Origin: Sphaerisporangium aureirubrum
GTDB taxonomy: Bacteria; Actinomycetota; Actinomycetes; Streptosporangiales; Streptosporangiaceae
NCBI RefSeq assembly: GCF_042658925.1
Contig: NZ_JBHSRF010000006.1
Coordinates: 124,001 to 188,000, forward strand
Direction: 5' to 3'
Length of the DNA stretch: 64,000 bases
Shown here: piece by piece, positions 55,229 to 63,589 of the stretch
Layout: each line of letters starts with the position of its first letter
Numbering within the stretch: position 1 is the stretch's first letter
Notes under the pieces: model-generated
Databases searched by the model: none
What the model was told of the DNA's origin: nothing
What the model saw: only the letters and a program-made list of their open reading frames with translations
Position numbers and translations under genes: made by a program

Positions 55229-56573
55229 TCAGATGCCTGCGAGCACATCACGCATATGATCATCGAGGTCCGCGACGAAGGTCTCGCGCCGCCACGGGGT
55301 CAGAGCACGGCGCACGTGCGCACCCCTCATCGCCGGGACTCGAGCTCGCGTCGCGGCCACAAGGTCGACGCAGTCGTGCAGCAGCCGAGCGGACGCTTCC
55401 GGTGCGCCCTCCTGTAGTCGAGCCCAGGCAAGGTCAGCGGTGACGATCGCACGCTGTATCGCCTGCCGGGGGTGGCTCAGCGCGCTCAGCGCCCGGGATA
55501 GCTGTGGTGCGGATTCCGCCGAACGGCCCAGATATAGGTTGCAGGTTCCTTCGAACCCTTCCAACTGCGCGGTGCCGAATCGGCCGGCGGCCGGGTCACC
55601 TGTGTCCGGGCTTGAGCTGTCCACATCGTGCCAGGCCTGGTGCAGCGCGGTGAAGGCGTGTCTGTCCCGTCCCGCTCGTGCGGCCATCTCGGCCTGGAGG
55701 GCATGGGCTCGGGCTCGCATGATCCGGCTGTCACTGCGCCGCGCGACGCGAACCGCCTCGTCTGCGACCAGCTGCGCCGCGGCCACGTCATTCGTCGAGT
55801 ACAGAGTGACCAGCGCCTGGCTGGTTCGTATCGCCACGCGCTCCCAGGCAGGAAGGCTCTCGGCGACTCGTATCGCCTCGGTGTACAGATGGGTGGACGT
55901 GTGGTCGTCTCGCGTCTCGAACGCCACCCGAGCGGCCACCATGAACGCGTTGGCCGCGACGGCCGCGAGAGACGTGCGGACAGGCCCGGGTGAACCACCC
56001 TTGTGCAGGATGCGGCACGCCTCGACGGCCGGAGCCAAGGCCACCTGGAGCCGGCCGAAGGGCACGCTGCCCACTTGAGCATTGACGGCGTCGACGAGTT
56101 TTCTGATCTCGTCTACGACCTCGATGGTGAGGGTTTCCGGAGCGGCCGGGGCGGCCCCCAGAGCGCGGTCTTCGCCGGGAACGAGGTAGGCCAGGAGAGC
56201 ATGCCCTCGAGTGGTCACCCGGACCACTTGGGCCCGCAATTCGGCGATCCGCTCGGCCGGTGTGCCCCACCCGGCCATCAGCGACATCAGTTGCTCGAAG
56301 TCCGACCCTGCCGCGACTGTCACATCGTCACCACGGCGGGCGTAGGCGTAGGCGAGCAGGAGCCGGTAGCGCTCGCCGGGAATCGCCGCTCTCGCTCTCC
56401 CAGCGCGCGATCGTGCGCACCAAGCTGGTCACGCTCATGCAGGCCACCGCATCGACGGACAGGGTCCGGGCAGCGTCCTTGATGGCCCGTGCCTGATCCG
56501 CCCAGGACCAGCCGCGCCGCTCGCGCAGGACTCGCAGCGCGCGCGGGGTGGCCCGTCGGCCCCTCCGTGTCAT
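55229..56573 (-). pseudogene. frameshifted XRE-family regulator
   Basis: The N-terminal part (from the ATG at 56573) has a helix-turn-helix with RALRVLRERRGWSWADQARA and TSLVRTIARWESESG, then runs into a wrong frame. From about 56390 the correct continuation AIPGERYRLLLAYAYARRG is in another frame and continues without interruption to 55229 as a 400-residue helical domain (ATPEASARLLHDCVDLV type). A 2-base loss in a GCGC run at 56384-56392 (GGCGATT where GGCGCGATT is expected) explains it. The protein would otherwise be a typical ~445-residue actinomycete XRE/TPR regulator. Sequencing error cannot be excluded. Confidence 0.75.
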
Positions 56574-56597
56574 GGCGCAATTACAGCACGCGACGAC

Positions 56598-57092
56598 CTA
56601 CACGGGGAGGATAAGGCGAGGCTTGCGGTGCTCAGCGGCGTAGTGGAGGGTATGCCAGGTCCCGCCTTCGGTGATGCCCGCCCGAGGAAAGCCGATCACG
56701 AATCCACTGCGATCGACCATCCATCGGTTGCGGTGGTGGTAAGCCTCAGCCGAAGGATGCGCGGGATGCGCGAGCTGCACCAGCTCACCCAAGCGACCAC
56801 GTCCCCGGACCACCGCCACCGCACGACGAGCGTCGGCGGGTTGATCGGACAGCACCCCGGGAACGACCACGACGAGCTCGGCTCGTGTCTCGGACGCGAG
56901 CCAGAGGAGCGTCAACGAATCGACTCCGCTGGCTCCGCCGATGTAGAACCGCGTGCCTGGCGCGGCGAACGGGGCGACGTACTCGGCGAATATCTCCCGG
57001 TATTCGACAAGCGGGCGATGATCGGTCGATCGGGTTCCACTGATCGTTATCGCATCTGGCAAGGCCGCCGCCGCGACGTCATCGGATGTCAT
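56598..57092 (-). CDS. SLOG-like nucleotide-binding protein
   Basis: A 164-residue Rossmann-like protein. AITISGTRSTDHRPL, the glycine-rich RFYIGGASGVDSLTLLWLA and NRWMVDRSGFVIGFP fit the SLOG/LOG-like superfamily, which includes DprA, LOG phosphoribohydrolases and nucleotide-sensing domains of defence systems. No partner domain is fused. The gene lies beside a frameshifted regulator and upstream (on the other strand) of HATPase and HTH genes. Function is inferred only at fold level. Confidence 0.75.
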   Translation of the reverse strand: MTSDDVAAAALPDAITISGTRSTDHRPLVEYREIFAEYVAPFAAPGTRFYIGGASGVDSLTLLWLASETRAELVVVVPGVLSDQPADARRAVAVVRGRGRLGELVQLAHPAHPSAEAYHHRNRWMVDRSGFVIGFPRAGITEGGTWHTLHYAAEHRKPRLILPV

Positions 57093-57130
57093 CTCCCCTG
57101 CCGGGTGGCGTAAGGCGTGTACTCGGTGCC

Positions 57131-57358
57131 GTGACGACAGATCTTCACCACCCGGCCGCTCTGCTCGACGGTCACGGACGGGACACGCGCACCCTGCCTC
57201 ATGCCATGCAGGTGCGCAACCCGGTCACCGGCCGGCTGAGCGACGCCATCCGAGTTGTGGACACAAACGATGTGATCTCAGCCGGACACAAGATGGGCGA
57301 GGTGGGCGCCGAAGCCGCCCCGATCGCCTCGCCATCGGGAGCACCCGATGGCGAATAG
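57131..57358 (+). CDS. small hypothetical protein
   Basis: A 75-residue reading frame from a GTG. Its codons keep the high third-position GC of the genome and its end overlaps the start of the HATPase gene by 11 bases, so it is probably real. There is no recognised domain, signal peptide or membrane segment. The upstream ribosome-binding site is weak. The protein reads LHHPAALLDGHGRDTRTL near the start and is acidic at the end. Confidence 0.5.
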   Translation: MTTDLHHPAALLDGHGRDTRTLPHAMQVRNPVTGRLSDAIRVVDTNDVISAGHKMGEVGAEAAPIASPSGAPDGE

Positions 57359-57752
57359 ACACTCCACGCCCTCCTTCCTCGCTGCCCGTGAGACGAGCTG
57401 GGATCTCCCAGCCCACGCCGAAGCCGTCAGAGATAGCCGTGACATGGTTCGCGAGACGCTGACCGCATGGGGCCTGTCCGCCCCGGTCAGCGACGTACTG
57501 GTGATAGTCAGCGAGCTTCACACGAACGCGATCCGCTACGGCGCCGCGCCCATCACCCTGCGCCTGCGCCTAACAGGCCGTTGCCTGGGCGGAGAAGTAG
57601 CCGATCGTGGCACACATTTCGCACCCCCACCGCGACCCGCCGACGACCAGGAGAACGGCCGCGGCCTCCAGATCGTCGCCGCCCTGTCAACCGGCTGGGG
57701 CATCGACCCTCAGCCCGACGGCAAGGCCGTGTGGTTCACCAGGTGCTGGTGA
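57348..57752 (+). CDS. HATPase-domain protein (anti-sigma-factor-like)
   Basis: A 134-residue GHKL-type ATP-binding protein like the many RsbW/SpoIIAB-type regulators of actinomycetes. N-box SELHTNAIRYG, the EVADRGTHF region (usually DxGxG) and NGRGLQIVAAL are visible. Such proteins act as switch kinases or anti-sigma factors, but no cognate anti-anti-sigma or sigma gene is next to it. The ATG has GGGAG 6 bases upstream and overlaps the small gene before it. Confidence 0.85.
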   Translation: MANRHSTPSFLAARETSWDLPAHAEAVRDSRDMVRETLTAWGLSAPVSDVLVIVSELHTNAIRYGAAPITLRLRLTGRCLGGEVADRGTHFAPPPRPADDQENGRGLQIVAALSTGWGIDPQPDGKAVWFTRCW

Positions 57753-57780
57753 CGGCCCCCCCTAGTGACACGAGGCGTAC

Positions 57781-57990
57781 GTGCGGGGCTATCTTGCCGA
57801 GATGTGGAAGGCCGCTGGAGTCACTCAGGTGGAGCTCGCTGAAGCGCTCGGTGTGACTCAGGCACAAATCTCCAAGATTGAGAACGGTGAGGTGTCCGGC
57901 ATCGATGTCCTGCGTGCCTACGTCGCCGCGCTCGGAGGAACCGTCGATCTCATCGCGACCCTCGGAGATCGCACTTGGAGAGTCGCCTGA
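57781..57990 (+). CDS. small XRE/HigA-like helix-turn-helix protein
   Basis: A 69-residue helix-turn-helix protein with AAGVTQVELAEALGVTQAQ and ISKIENGEVSGIDVLRAYVA, followed by a short beta segment GTVDLIATLGDR. This composition is that of antitoxins of HigBA/RelBE-type modules (XRE with C-terminal beta hairpin). No toxin gene is adjacent, so it is an orphan or a regulator on its own. The GTG start follows a 28-base gap after the HATPase gene; the N-terminus may be slightly truncated relative to homologues. Confidence 0.75.
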   Translation: MRGYLAEMWKAAGVTQVELAEALGVTQAQISKIENGEVSGIDVLRAYVAALGGTVDLIATLGDRTWRVA

Positions 57991-58059
57991 CCGCGTTTCG
58001 ACCCATCGTTTCCGTCGGGCGGCCTCGCTCGCCTCGTCCGGGCATCCGCCGTCAGCGGA

Positions 58060-58857
58060 TCACGGCAGGGCGTCAGGGCGTAGGACCTCTTCGCGAAGGA
58101 TCCGTGCCAGGTCCTTGGTGTCCGCGTTGTGGCTGGTCTGGCGCCGGACTTCTTTGCGGATCGACTCCAGGACCACTTCTGACATCACCACCTGAGCCAG
58201 AGCTTTGGGGGACGTGGCGGCGCGTGCCTTCCACAGCTCGTCGATCAGCCGTCGCTTGAAGGCATCCTTGCTCAAGTAGAACAATGCATCGGTTTTGGCC
58301 GACAGGCTGATGTCACCTAGAAGATCCACTTCCAGTGCGAGGTCTACGATGACCGGAAGGCCGCCGGTCATGTGATAGACCTGCCATACCTGGCCATTGG
58401 TCACGATCATCCACTCGACGCCCTCGTTCACGGCGTACATCTGCACTTGCCGCAGATGCCTTATGCCGAGCTTCTGGGTGCAGCGTTTGACCTCGATGAA
58501 CGCGACGAGCTGCTTCTCGACGCGGACACCGTAGTCTGCGAACTCGCCCTTCACCTGATATTCGGTGGTCAACTCCTGGTACTTGTCGTACCCGAGTCCG
58601 TCGCAGAGGAAGTCGGTCACGAGGAGTCGTGTGTCGCCCTCGTTGGCGTCCCTCGCGACGAGGTCGGCAAGAGGTTTGGAGTAGCGGCGGATGGCGGCCC
58701 GGACGCGATCCCGGGAGTCCGCCTCCCACTTCGGAACCGTTCTCGGCAACGGTGTCTTCTTCGCGTTGGCGGATTCAGAGCCGGTGATCTTGATCGGGTC
58801 CGGCGAGGTGGACGTGTAATCCGAAGTCGTCGTCGTGCCGGCCGCCTGCTCGTCCAT
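58060..58857 (-). CDS. HsdR N-terminal-like PD-(D/E)XK nuclease-domain protein
   Basis: A 265-residue soluble protein. After a disordered Thr/Ser-rich N-terminus comes a domain resembling the type I restriction HsdR N-terminus. RLLVTDFLCDGLGY is followed by EFADYGVRV and LVAFIEVKRC, giving the D...ExK pattern of PD-(D/E)XK nucleases, and WMIVTNGQVWQVYHM follows. No helicase or methylase subunit is encoded. It might cleave nucleic acid or act as a stand-alone defence effector. It is convergent with the small HTH gene. Confidence 0.8.
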   Translation of the reverse strand: MDEQAAGTTTTSDYTSTSPDPIKITGSESANAKKTPLPRTVPKWEADSRDRVRAAIRRYSKPLADLVARDANEGDTRLLVTDFLCDGLGYDKYQELTTEYQVKGEFADYGVRVEKQLVAFIEVKRCTQKLGIRHLRQVQMYAVNEGVEWMIVTNGQVWQVYHMTGGLPVIVDLALEVDLLGDISLSAKTDALFYLSKDAFKRRLIDELWKARAATSPKALAQVVMSEVVLESIRKEVRRQTSHNADTKDLARILREEVLRPDALP

Positions 58858-59129
58858 GCTGCCGCTCCTAATCTCTGGTATCGCGACAACGAAGAATAAA
58901 GCCGTACCTCTCGCTGTGCAGTTGGTTGCGCATCTCGATCGGATACCGTTCTGCCGTCTTATCGGGGTGATCTACGGCCTGCCGCGCAAATGCTATCCGT
59001 TATGCATGGGTATAGATGGATTTAAAATGATTCACCCACTTCTGTCTGAATGACGCCGTTTCAGTCATGTCGTCGTCGCGGGCAGCGGGCGACGCCATGA
59101 TCGGCCACCTACTCGTTCAAGTGGATCAT

Positions 59130-59603
59130 TCAGGAGTGGAGGAGGAATTCCAGCTCTAGTTCGTGGCGGATGGGGATGTTGTTTTCGCCAGTTCGGGGGA
59201 TTTCGGGTTTTAGTTTTCTGGCTTCGGTTACGGCGTTTTTGTGGAGGGCGGAGAGGTCCCAGCCTTGGCGTTGGTAGAAGGTCAGGGCGTGGGTGTTGTC
59301 GTTGGTGGTTATTAGCCAGAGGCGGTGGCAGCCTTGGTTTCTGGCGTGTTCTACGGTGGCGGCCAGGAGGTAGGCGCCTACGCCTGGGCCGGTGATGGTT
59401 ACTACCTCGCATTGGGTGTCGGTGATGTTGTAGGTGATTAGGCCTACGGGGGTTTTGTCTGCTTCGGCCACGAAGCCGGGGAGGGTTGTGGCGTCGTGGA
59501 GGGTGCCTCGGGAGACGACCTTGGGGGAGCCGAAGTGCGCGGTTAGAAGGGTTTTTGCCCAGTCGGTGTCGGTGGGGGTGTAGGGGCGGATCAGGGGGGC
59601 CAT
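59130..59603 (-). CDS. GNAT-family N-acetyltransferase
   Basis: A 157-residue acetyltransferase. The acetyl-CoA region ITGPGVGAYLLAATVEHARNQ corresponds to the Q/RxxGxG/A loop, and LTFYQRQGWDLSALH is the usual C-terminal part. Third-position GC is visibly lower than that of its neighbours (many GGT/TTT-type codons), which hints at horizontal acquisition. An XRE-type gene lies 39 bases upstream and probably forms an operon with it. The target is unknown. Confidence 0.85.
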   Translation of the reverse strand: MAPLIRPYTPTDTDWAKTLLTAHFGSPKVVSRGTLHDATTLPGFVAEADKTPVGLITYNITDTQCEVVTITGPGVGAYLLAATVEHARNQGCHRLWLITTNDNTHALTFYQRQGWDLSALHKNAVTEARKLKPEIPRTGENNIPIRHELELEFLLHS

Positions 59604-59642
59604 GGAGGGGGGTCCGTTTCGGGGGCGGGGGGCCGGTGATCT

Positions 59643-59918
59643 TTAGGCTGATAATGCCTGATCGGTGTGGGGGGTGTCCTCCGTGCAGGTGGTGGCCAGG
59701 GTGTCCAGGGAGATGTTCAGGGCGGCGGCCAGGGCGGCGACGGTGAAGAAGGCGGGGGTGGGGGCGCGGCCTGTCTCTATTTTGCGGAGGGTTTCGGCGG
59801 AGACGCCGGCGCTGGCGGCGACGTCGACCATGCTGCGGTCGCCGCGGGCCTGGCGGAGGAGGGCGCCGAAGCGCTCGCCGCGGAGGCGTTCGGACGGGGT
59901 CAGCGGGGTTCGCACCAT
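59643..59918 (-). CDS. XRE-family helix-turn-helix regulator
   Basis: A 91-residue DNA-binding protein. The helix-turn-helix is in MVDVAASAGVSAETLRKIE with TGRAPTPAFFTVAALAAALN after it. It is divergent from the methionine aminopeptidase gene, and the 51-base gap contains an AATACC-N6-GGTATT palindrome that is a likely operator. I infer that it represses itself with the GNAT gene and possibly the aminopeptidase. Confidence 0.88.
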   Translation of the reverse strand: MVRTPLTPSERLRGERFGALLRQARGDRSMVDVAASAGVSAETLRKIETGRAPTPAFFTVAALAAALNISLDTLATTCTEDTPHTDQALSA

Positions 59919-59930
59919 GGGCGTTATAGT

Positions 59931-59948
59931 AATACCGGTATAGGTATT
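59931..59948. promoter_or_regulatory. candidate operator between XRE gene and map
   Basis: AATACCGGTATAGGTATT contains the palindrome AATACC-N6-GGTATT with an inner ATACCGGTAT. It is next to a TATAGT -10-like hexamer (59925-59930) and 13 bases from the XRE start codon. Confidence 0.6.
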
Positions 59949-59969
59949 GGGTCACGGAGGTTGCCGGAA

Positions 59970-60737
59970 ATGGTGGAGATCAAGAGTGACGCGGCGCTGG
60001 CGGCCATGCGGGAGGCCGGGAGGGTCGTGGCCAACGCGCTGCAGGCGGTGCGGGGCGCCGCCGGGGTGCGGGTGTCGCTGACGGAGCTGGACGAGGTGGC
60101 GCGGACCGTGTTGTACGAGGCGGGGGCGAAGTCGCCGTTCCTCGGGTACCGGCCGGACTTCGCGCCGACGCCCTTTCCCGCGGTGATCTGCACGTCGGTG
60201 AACGACGCCGTCGTGCACGGGATCCCGACGGGGTACCGGTTGCGGGACGGCGATCTGGTGAGCATCGACTGCGGGGCGGAGCTCGACGGGTGGACGGGGG
60301 ACGCCGCCATCAGCTTCACCGTCGGCACCCCCTCGCCCGCCGACCTGGAGCTGATCAAGGCGACGCAGGAGGCCCTGGACGCGGGCATCGCCGCCGCCAC
60401 CGTCGGCAACCGGATCGGGGACATCTCCCACGCCATCGGCACCGCCGCCAAGGCGGCCGGCTGCGGCATGCCCTCGAACTTCGGCGGCCACGGGATCGGG
60501 CGCAAGATGCACGAGGATCCCCACGTGGCGAACCACGGGCGCCCGGGGCGCGGCTATCCCCTCCGGCACGGCCTGACCCTCGCCATCGAGCCGATGCTCA
60601 TGGCGGGGGGACGCGACGACTACCGCGTCAGCCCGGACGGGTGGACGCTGAAGACCACCGACGGCAGCCGCGCCGCCCACATCGAGCACACGGTCGCCAT
60701 CACCGAGGACGGGCCGCGCGTGCTCACCTTGCCGTGA
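59970..60737 (+). CDS. map: type I methionyl aminopeptidase
   Basis: A 255-residue metallopeptidase that removes N-terminal methionine. The metal ligands are recognisable: SIDCGAELDGWTGDAAISF (two Asp), GGHGIGRKMHEDP (His), LAIEPML and HIEHTVAI (two Glu). The ATG at 59970 follows GGAGG at 9 bases. In actinomycetes the main map gene is usually near secY/adk, so this is probably a second copy. Its promoter overlaps the XRE operator. The end overlaps the convergent phosphatase gene by 14 bases. Confidence 0.94.
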   Translation: MVEIKSDAALAAMREAGRVVANALQAVRGAAGVRVSLTELDEVARTVLYEAGAKSPFLGYRPDFAPTPFPAVICTSVNDAVVHGIPTGYRLRDGDLVSIDCGAELDGWTGDAAISFTVGTPSPADLELIKATQEALDAGIAAATVGNRIGDISHAIGTAAKAAGCGMPSNFGGHGIGRKMHEDPHVANHGRPGRGYPLRHGLTLAIEPMLMAGGRDDYRVSPDGWTLKTTDGSRAAHIEHTVAITEDGPRVLTLP

Positions 60738-61461
60738 GCTGTCTCCGCAGGGCGGTGACGAGCGCCTCGTCGGCGCCGAGGCGTTCCGCGGCGTAGGCGC
60801 GGACCGAGCCGTGCCGGTGGGTCAGGTCGTCCAGGAACAGGCGCATCGTGGTGCGGGGCGCGCGGCCGTAGCCGGGCCAGACGGGGGCGGTGGCGCCGCC
60901 GGCGGCCCGGTGGTCGGCGAGCAGGCGGGCGGTGGCCAGCTCGGTGAGCGCGAAGTCGGCGACGATGTCGTCCTCGGCGACGCCGAGCAGGCTCAGCACC
61001 AGCGCGGTCAGGATGCCGGTGCGGTCCTTGCCCGAGGCGCAGTGGATCACGACGGGGGCGTTGCCGTCGGCGGTGATGATCTCAAGGGCCTGCCGCAGTT
61101 CCTTCACCCCGTCCTCGGCGACCTCGGCGTACCGCTCGGCGAGGAACGGGCCGGGGTCGATGTGCGGGCCGAGAGCGGGCTGGTCGTACGGACGGTGCTC
61201 GATGCTGAGGTTGTGGTAGGCGAGCCGGTCGTCCTCGGGCACCCGGCCCCTCGCCTCGATCTCGAAGGGATACCGCAGGTCGATCACGGTGCGGACGCCG
61301 AGCTCGCGGAACCGTTCCCAGTCCTCCCCTTCGAGCTTGTACAGGCCGTCGGAGCGGTACAGGCGGCCCCAGCGGACCGTGCCGCCGTCGCCGGTGGGGT
61401 AGCCGCCGACGTCCCTGAAGTTGTGCAGGCGGGTGAACGTGATGTGCCGCTGAGGGAGCAA
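60724..61461 (-). CDS. protein tyrosine phosphatase (PtpB-like)
   Basis: A 245-residue phosphatase. The active-site loop is HCASGKDRTG with C141 and R147. NFRDVGGYPT near the N-terminus matches the Siw14/PtpB branch of tyrosine phosphatases, which can also act on phosphoinositides. The start is a TTG seven bases past the stop of the membrane-protein gene. The upstream AAGGA lies within that gene, so coupling is likely. Confidence 0.9.
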   Translation of the reverse strand: MLPQRHITFTRLHNFRDVGGYPTGDGGTVRWGRLYRSDGLYKLEGEDWERFRELGVRTVIDLRYPFEIEARGRVPEDDRLAYHNLSIEHRPYDQPALGPHIDPGPFLAERYAEVAEDGVKELRQALEIITADGNAPVVIHCASGKDRTGILTALVLSLLGVAEDDIVADFALTELATARLLADHRAAGGATAPVWPGYGRAPRTTMRLFLDDLTHRHGSVRAYAAERLGADEALVTALRRQLTAR

Positions 61462-61467
61462 CGGGGG

Positions 61468-62262
61468 TCATCCTTCCGGGCCGAAGAAGTGGAGCAGGAC
61501 GAGCGCGGTGACGGTGAACGCGAACCAGAGGAGCGCCCGGCGGGCCGGCCTCGGGCCGTCGCGCAGCAGCGTGACGCCGAGGGGGACGAGGGCGACGCAG
61601 AGGCCGCCGACGGCGATCAGCGACTGCGGGACCTCGGTGCCTTTGAGGGTGCCGAGGGCGAGGGCGGACATGAGGCCGAGGGCGACGGCGCGGGCGAGGC
61701 CGAGGGTGCGTGAGCGGTAGGCGCCGATGGCGAGGACGGTCCAGCCGGTGAAGATGGCGAGGGCGGGGAAGCGGAAGACGTGCCACACGGTGTAGGAGTC
61801 CGCCACCGCCTGGGTCGCCGCCTGGACGCCCTGCACGTCGACCAGCTGGAACGCGAGGTGGTCGATGCCCGCGTGGAAGGTGCGGGTGAACAGGCCGGCG
61901 ATGACGAGGGCTCCGCCCCAGAGGGCCCACGCGGGTCTGTGCACACCGATCATTCTCGCCAACGTGGCGACGGCCGCGCACAGGACCACGTTCCCGGCGG
62001 CGAACAGGCTGTAGGCGGCCGTCATGAGGACGGGTTCGGCGTCGTAGGCCTTGAGCTGGTCGGGGAAGAAGAAGTGGTGGCGGACGCGGAGCAGCACGCC
62101 CGCCAGCAGCAGGGCGGGGCCGAGGACCATCGCGATGCCGCCGATCCAGCGGCCGGGGAACCAGAAGCCCGTGCCGGTGGCGGTGCCCGCGTCCGGGACG
62201 GTGGCTGTGCCGGGGTTCGCGTCGTCGCTGGTGCCGGGGTTCGCGTCAGGTGTTCGTGTCAT
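61468..62262 (-). CDS. multi-pass membrane protein of unknown function
   Basis: A 264-residue protein with about seven hydrophobic segments after a Pro/Gly/Thr-rich cytoplasmic N-terminus containing a tandem NPGT motif. The start is the ATG at 62262; longer frames run upstream but overlap the kinase gene on the other strand. Segments such as GIAMVLGPALLLAGVLLRV and a TRTFHAGIDHLAFQL stretch are notable. No transporter signature is recognised. It is divergent from the histidine kinase. Confidence 0.8.
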   Translation of the reverse strand: MTRTPDANPGTSDDANPGTATVPDAGTATGTGFWFPGRWIGGIAMVLGPALLLAGVLLRVRHHFFFPDQLKAYDAEPVLMTAAYSLFAAGNVVLCAAVATLARMIGVHRPAWALWGGALVIAGLFTRTFHAGIDHLAFQLVDVQGVQAATQAVADSYTVWHVFRFPALAIFTGWTVLAIGAYRSRTLGLARAVALGLMSALALGTLKGTEVPQSLIAVGGLCVALVPLGVTLLRDGPRPARRALLWFAFTVTALVLLHFFGPEG

Positions 62263-62395
62263 GTGCCGACAATCCAGGGGAAGGCGGTCCCGGCGCGTCT
62301 GCCTTCGCTCCACACCTGGGGTGGGGGTGTACGACCTGGGGATGATGACCACGGTCGGACGCGGCGGGGTGAAATGCCCGGATACGGTACGGCTT

Positions 62396-63589
62396 GTGAA
62401 GGGCTCCGAGGTGCCGCGCAGGTCGAGGTCGCTGCTGGTCGCCGACGGCTGCGCGGCGGTCGCGCTGACGCTGTTCGGGGCGTTCGCGATCCTGGACCCG
62501 CCAGGGCCCGGGTTCGGCGGGCCGGTGTGGGTGGCGTGGCTGGTCGCGGGGCTCGCGGGGCTGCCGGCCGGGGTGCGGCGGCGGTGGCCGGTCGCGGTGT
62601 ACGGGGTGGTGCTGGCGTCCGCGACCGTGGGCACGCTGCTCGGCGTGGCCGGCGGTGGAGCGCTGTGGGCCGTGTACGCGTCCGCCGCCCTGGTCCTGTA
62701 CCTGGTCGCGTCGTGCCTGCCCTATGGCCGGTCGGCCGTGGCGCTGGCGGTCGGCCTGCTCGCCTCGGCCGCCGCCATCTGGGTCTTCTACGCGACGAGG
62801 CTCGCGGTGGTGCCGGAACCGGCCGCCGAGGTGCCGCTCTGGGCGCCGGGGGAGATCGGCGTGACCTGGGTGGCCATGGCGGCCCTGTGGACGGTCGGGG
62901 CCGTCGTCCGCTCGCGCCGCGAGGCCGCCGCGCGCCTGGCCCGCTCCCTGGCCCGGACGGCGGTCGCCGACGAGCGGCTGCGCCTCGCCCGCGAACTGCA
63001 CGACATCATCGGGCACGGCATGAGTCTCATCGCCGTCAAGGCCACGGTGGCCAACCACCTCGCCGACACCCGCCCCGACCAGGTGCGCGACGCCCTCACG
63101 GTCATCGAGGACACCAGCCGGGCCGCCCTCGCCGACATCCGCCGCCTGCTCGGGGTCCTGCGCTCTGACGCCCCCGACCTGACGCCGCCCCCAGGCCCGG
63201 ATCGGCTTCCAGGGCTGGCGGACACCGCCCGGTCCGCCGGGGTGGAGGTCGACCTCCAGGTGCGCGGCGCCGACGGGCTCCCCGAGGCCGTCGGCCTGTC
63301 GGTGTACCGGATCGTCCAGGAGGCCCTCACCAACGTGGTCAAGCACGCGGCCCCCACCCGCTGCCAGGTGGCCGTCACCGCGGACGGCCGCGTGGTCCAC
63401 ATCGACGTCGTGGACGACGGCCGCCCGCACCGCGAGCCGCCGAAGCACCCCGAGGGGGGCCACGGCCTCCTCGGCATCCGGGAGCGGGTGACCATGTACG
63501 GCGGCATCATGTCCGCGGGACCGCGCCCCGAGGGCGGTTTCCACCTCACGGCCCACCTGCCCTACGAGCCCTCGGGAGCGACCGCGTGA
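62396..63589 (+). CDS. NarL-type sensor histidine kinase
   Basis: A 397-residue kinase with four to five N-terminal transmembrane helices (about residues 10-155), then a HisKA_3 dimerisation domain with the phosphoacceptor in ARELHDIIGHGMS (His202). The HATPase domain has VQEALTNVVKHA and GHGLLGIRERV. The GTG at 62396 is preferred because TACGGT (62383-62388) lies at leaderless distance; ATG 62342 is an alternative adding 18 residues. The response regulator overlaps it by 4 bases (GTGA). Confidence 0.92.
   Translation: MKGSEVPRRSRSLLVADGCAAVALTLFGAFAILDPPGPGFGGPVWVAWLVAGLAGLPAGVRRRWPVAVYGVVLASATVGTLLGVAGGGALWAVYASAALVLYLVASCLPYGRSAVALAVGLLASAAAIWVFYATRLAVVPEPAAEVPLWAPGEIGVTWVAMAALWTVGAVVRSRREAAARLARSLARTAVADERLRLARELHDIIGHGMSLIAVKATVANHLADTRPDQVRDALTVIEDTSRAALADIRRLLGVLRSDAPDLTPPPGPDRLPGLADTARSAGVEVDLQVRGADGLPEAVGLSVYRIVQEALTNVVKHAAPTRCQVAVTADGRVVHIDVVDDGRPHREPPKHPEGGHGLLGIRERVTMYGGIMSAGPRPEGGFHLTAHLPYEPSGATA

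Noticed and set aside
59667..59969. N-terminal extension of the methionine aminopeptidase frame
   Set aside because: It runs antisense to the XRE gene and reads as a Gly-rich shadow. The ATG at 59970 has a proper ribosome-binding site and gives the normal family length.
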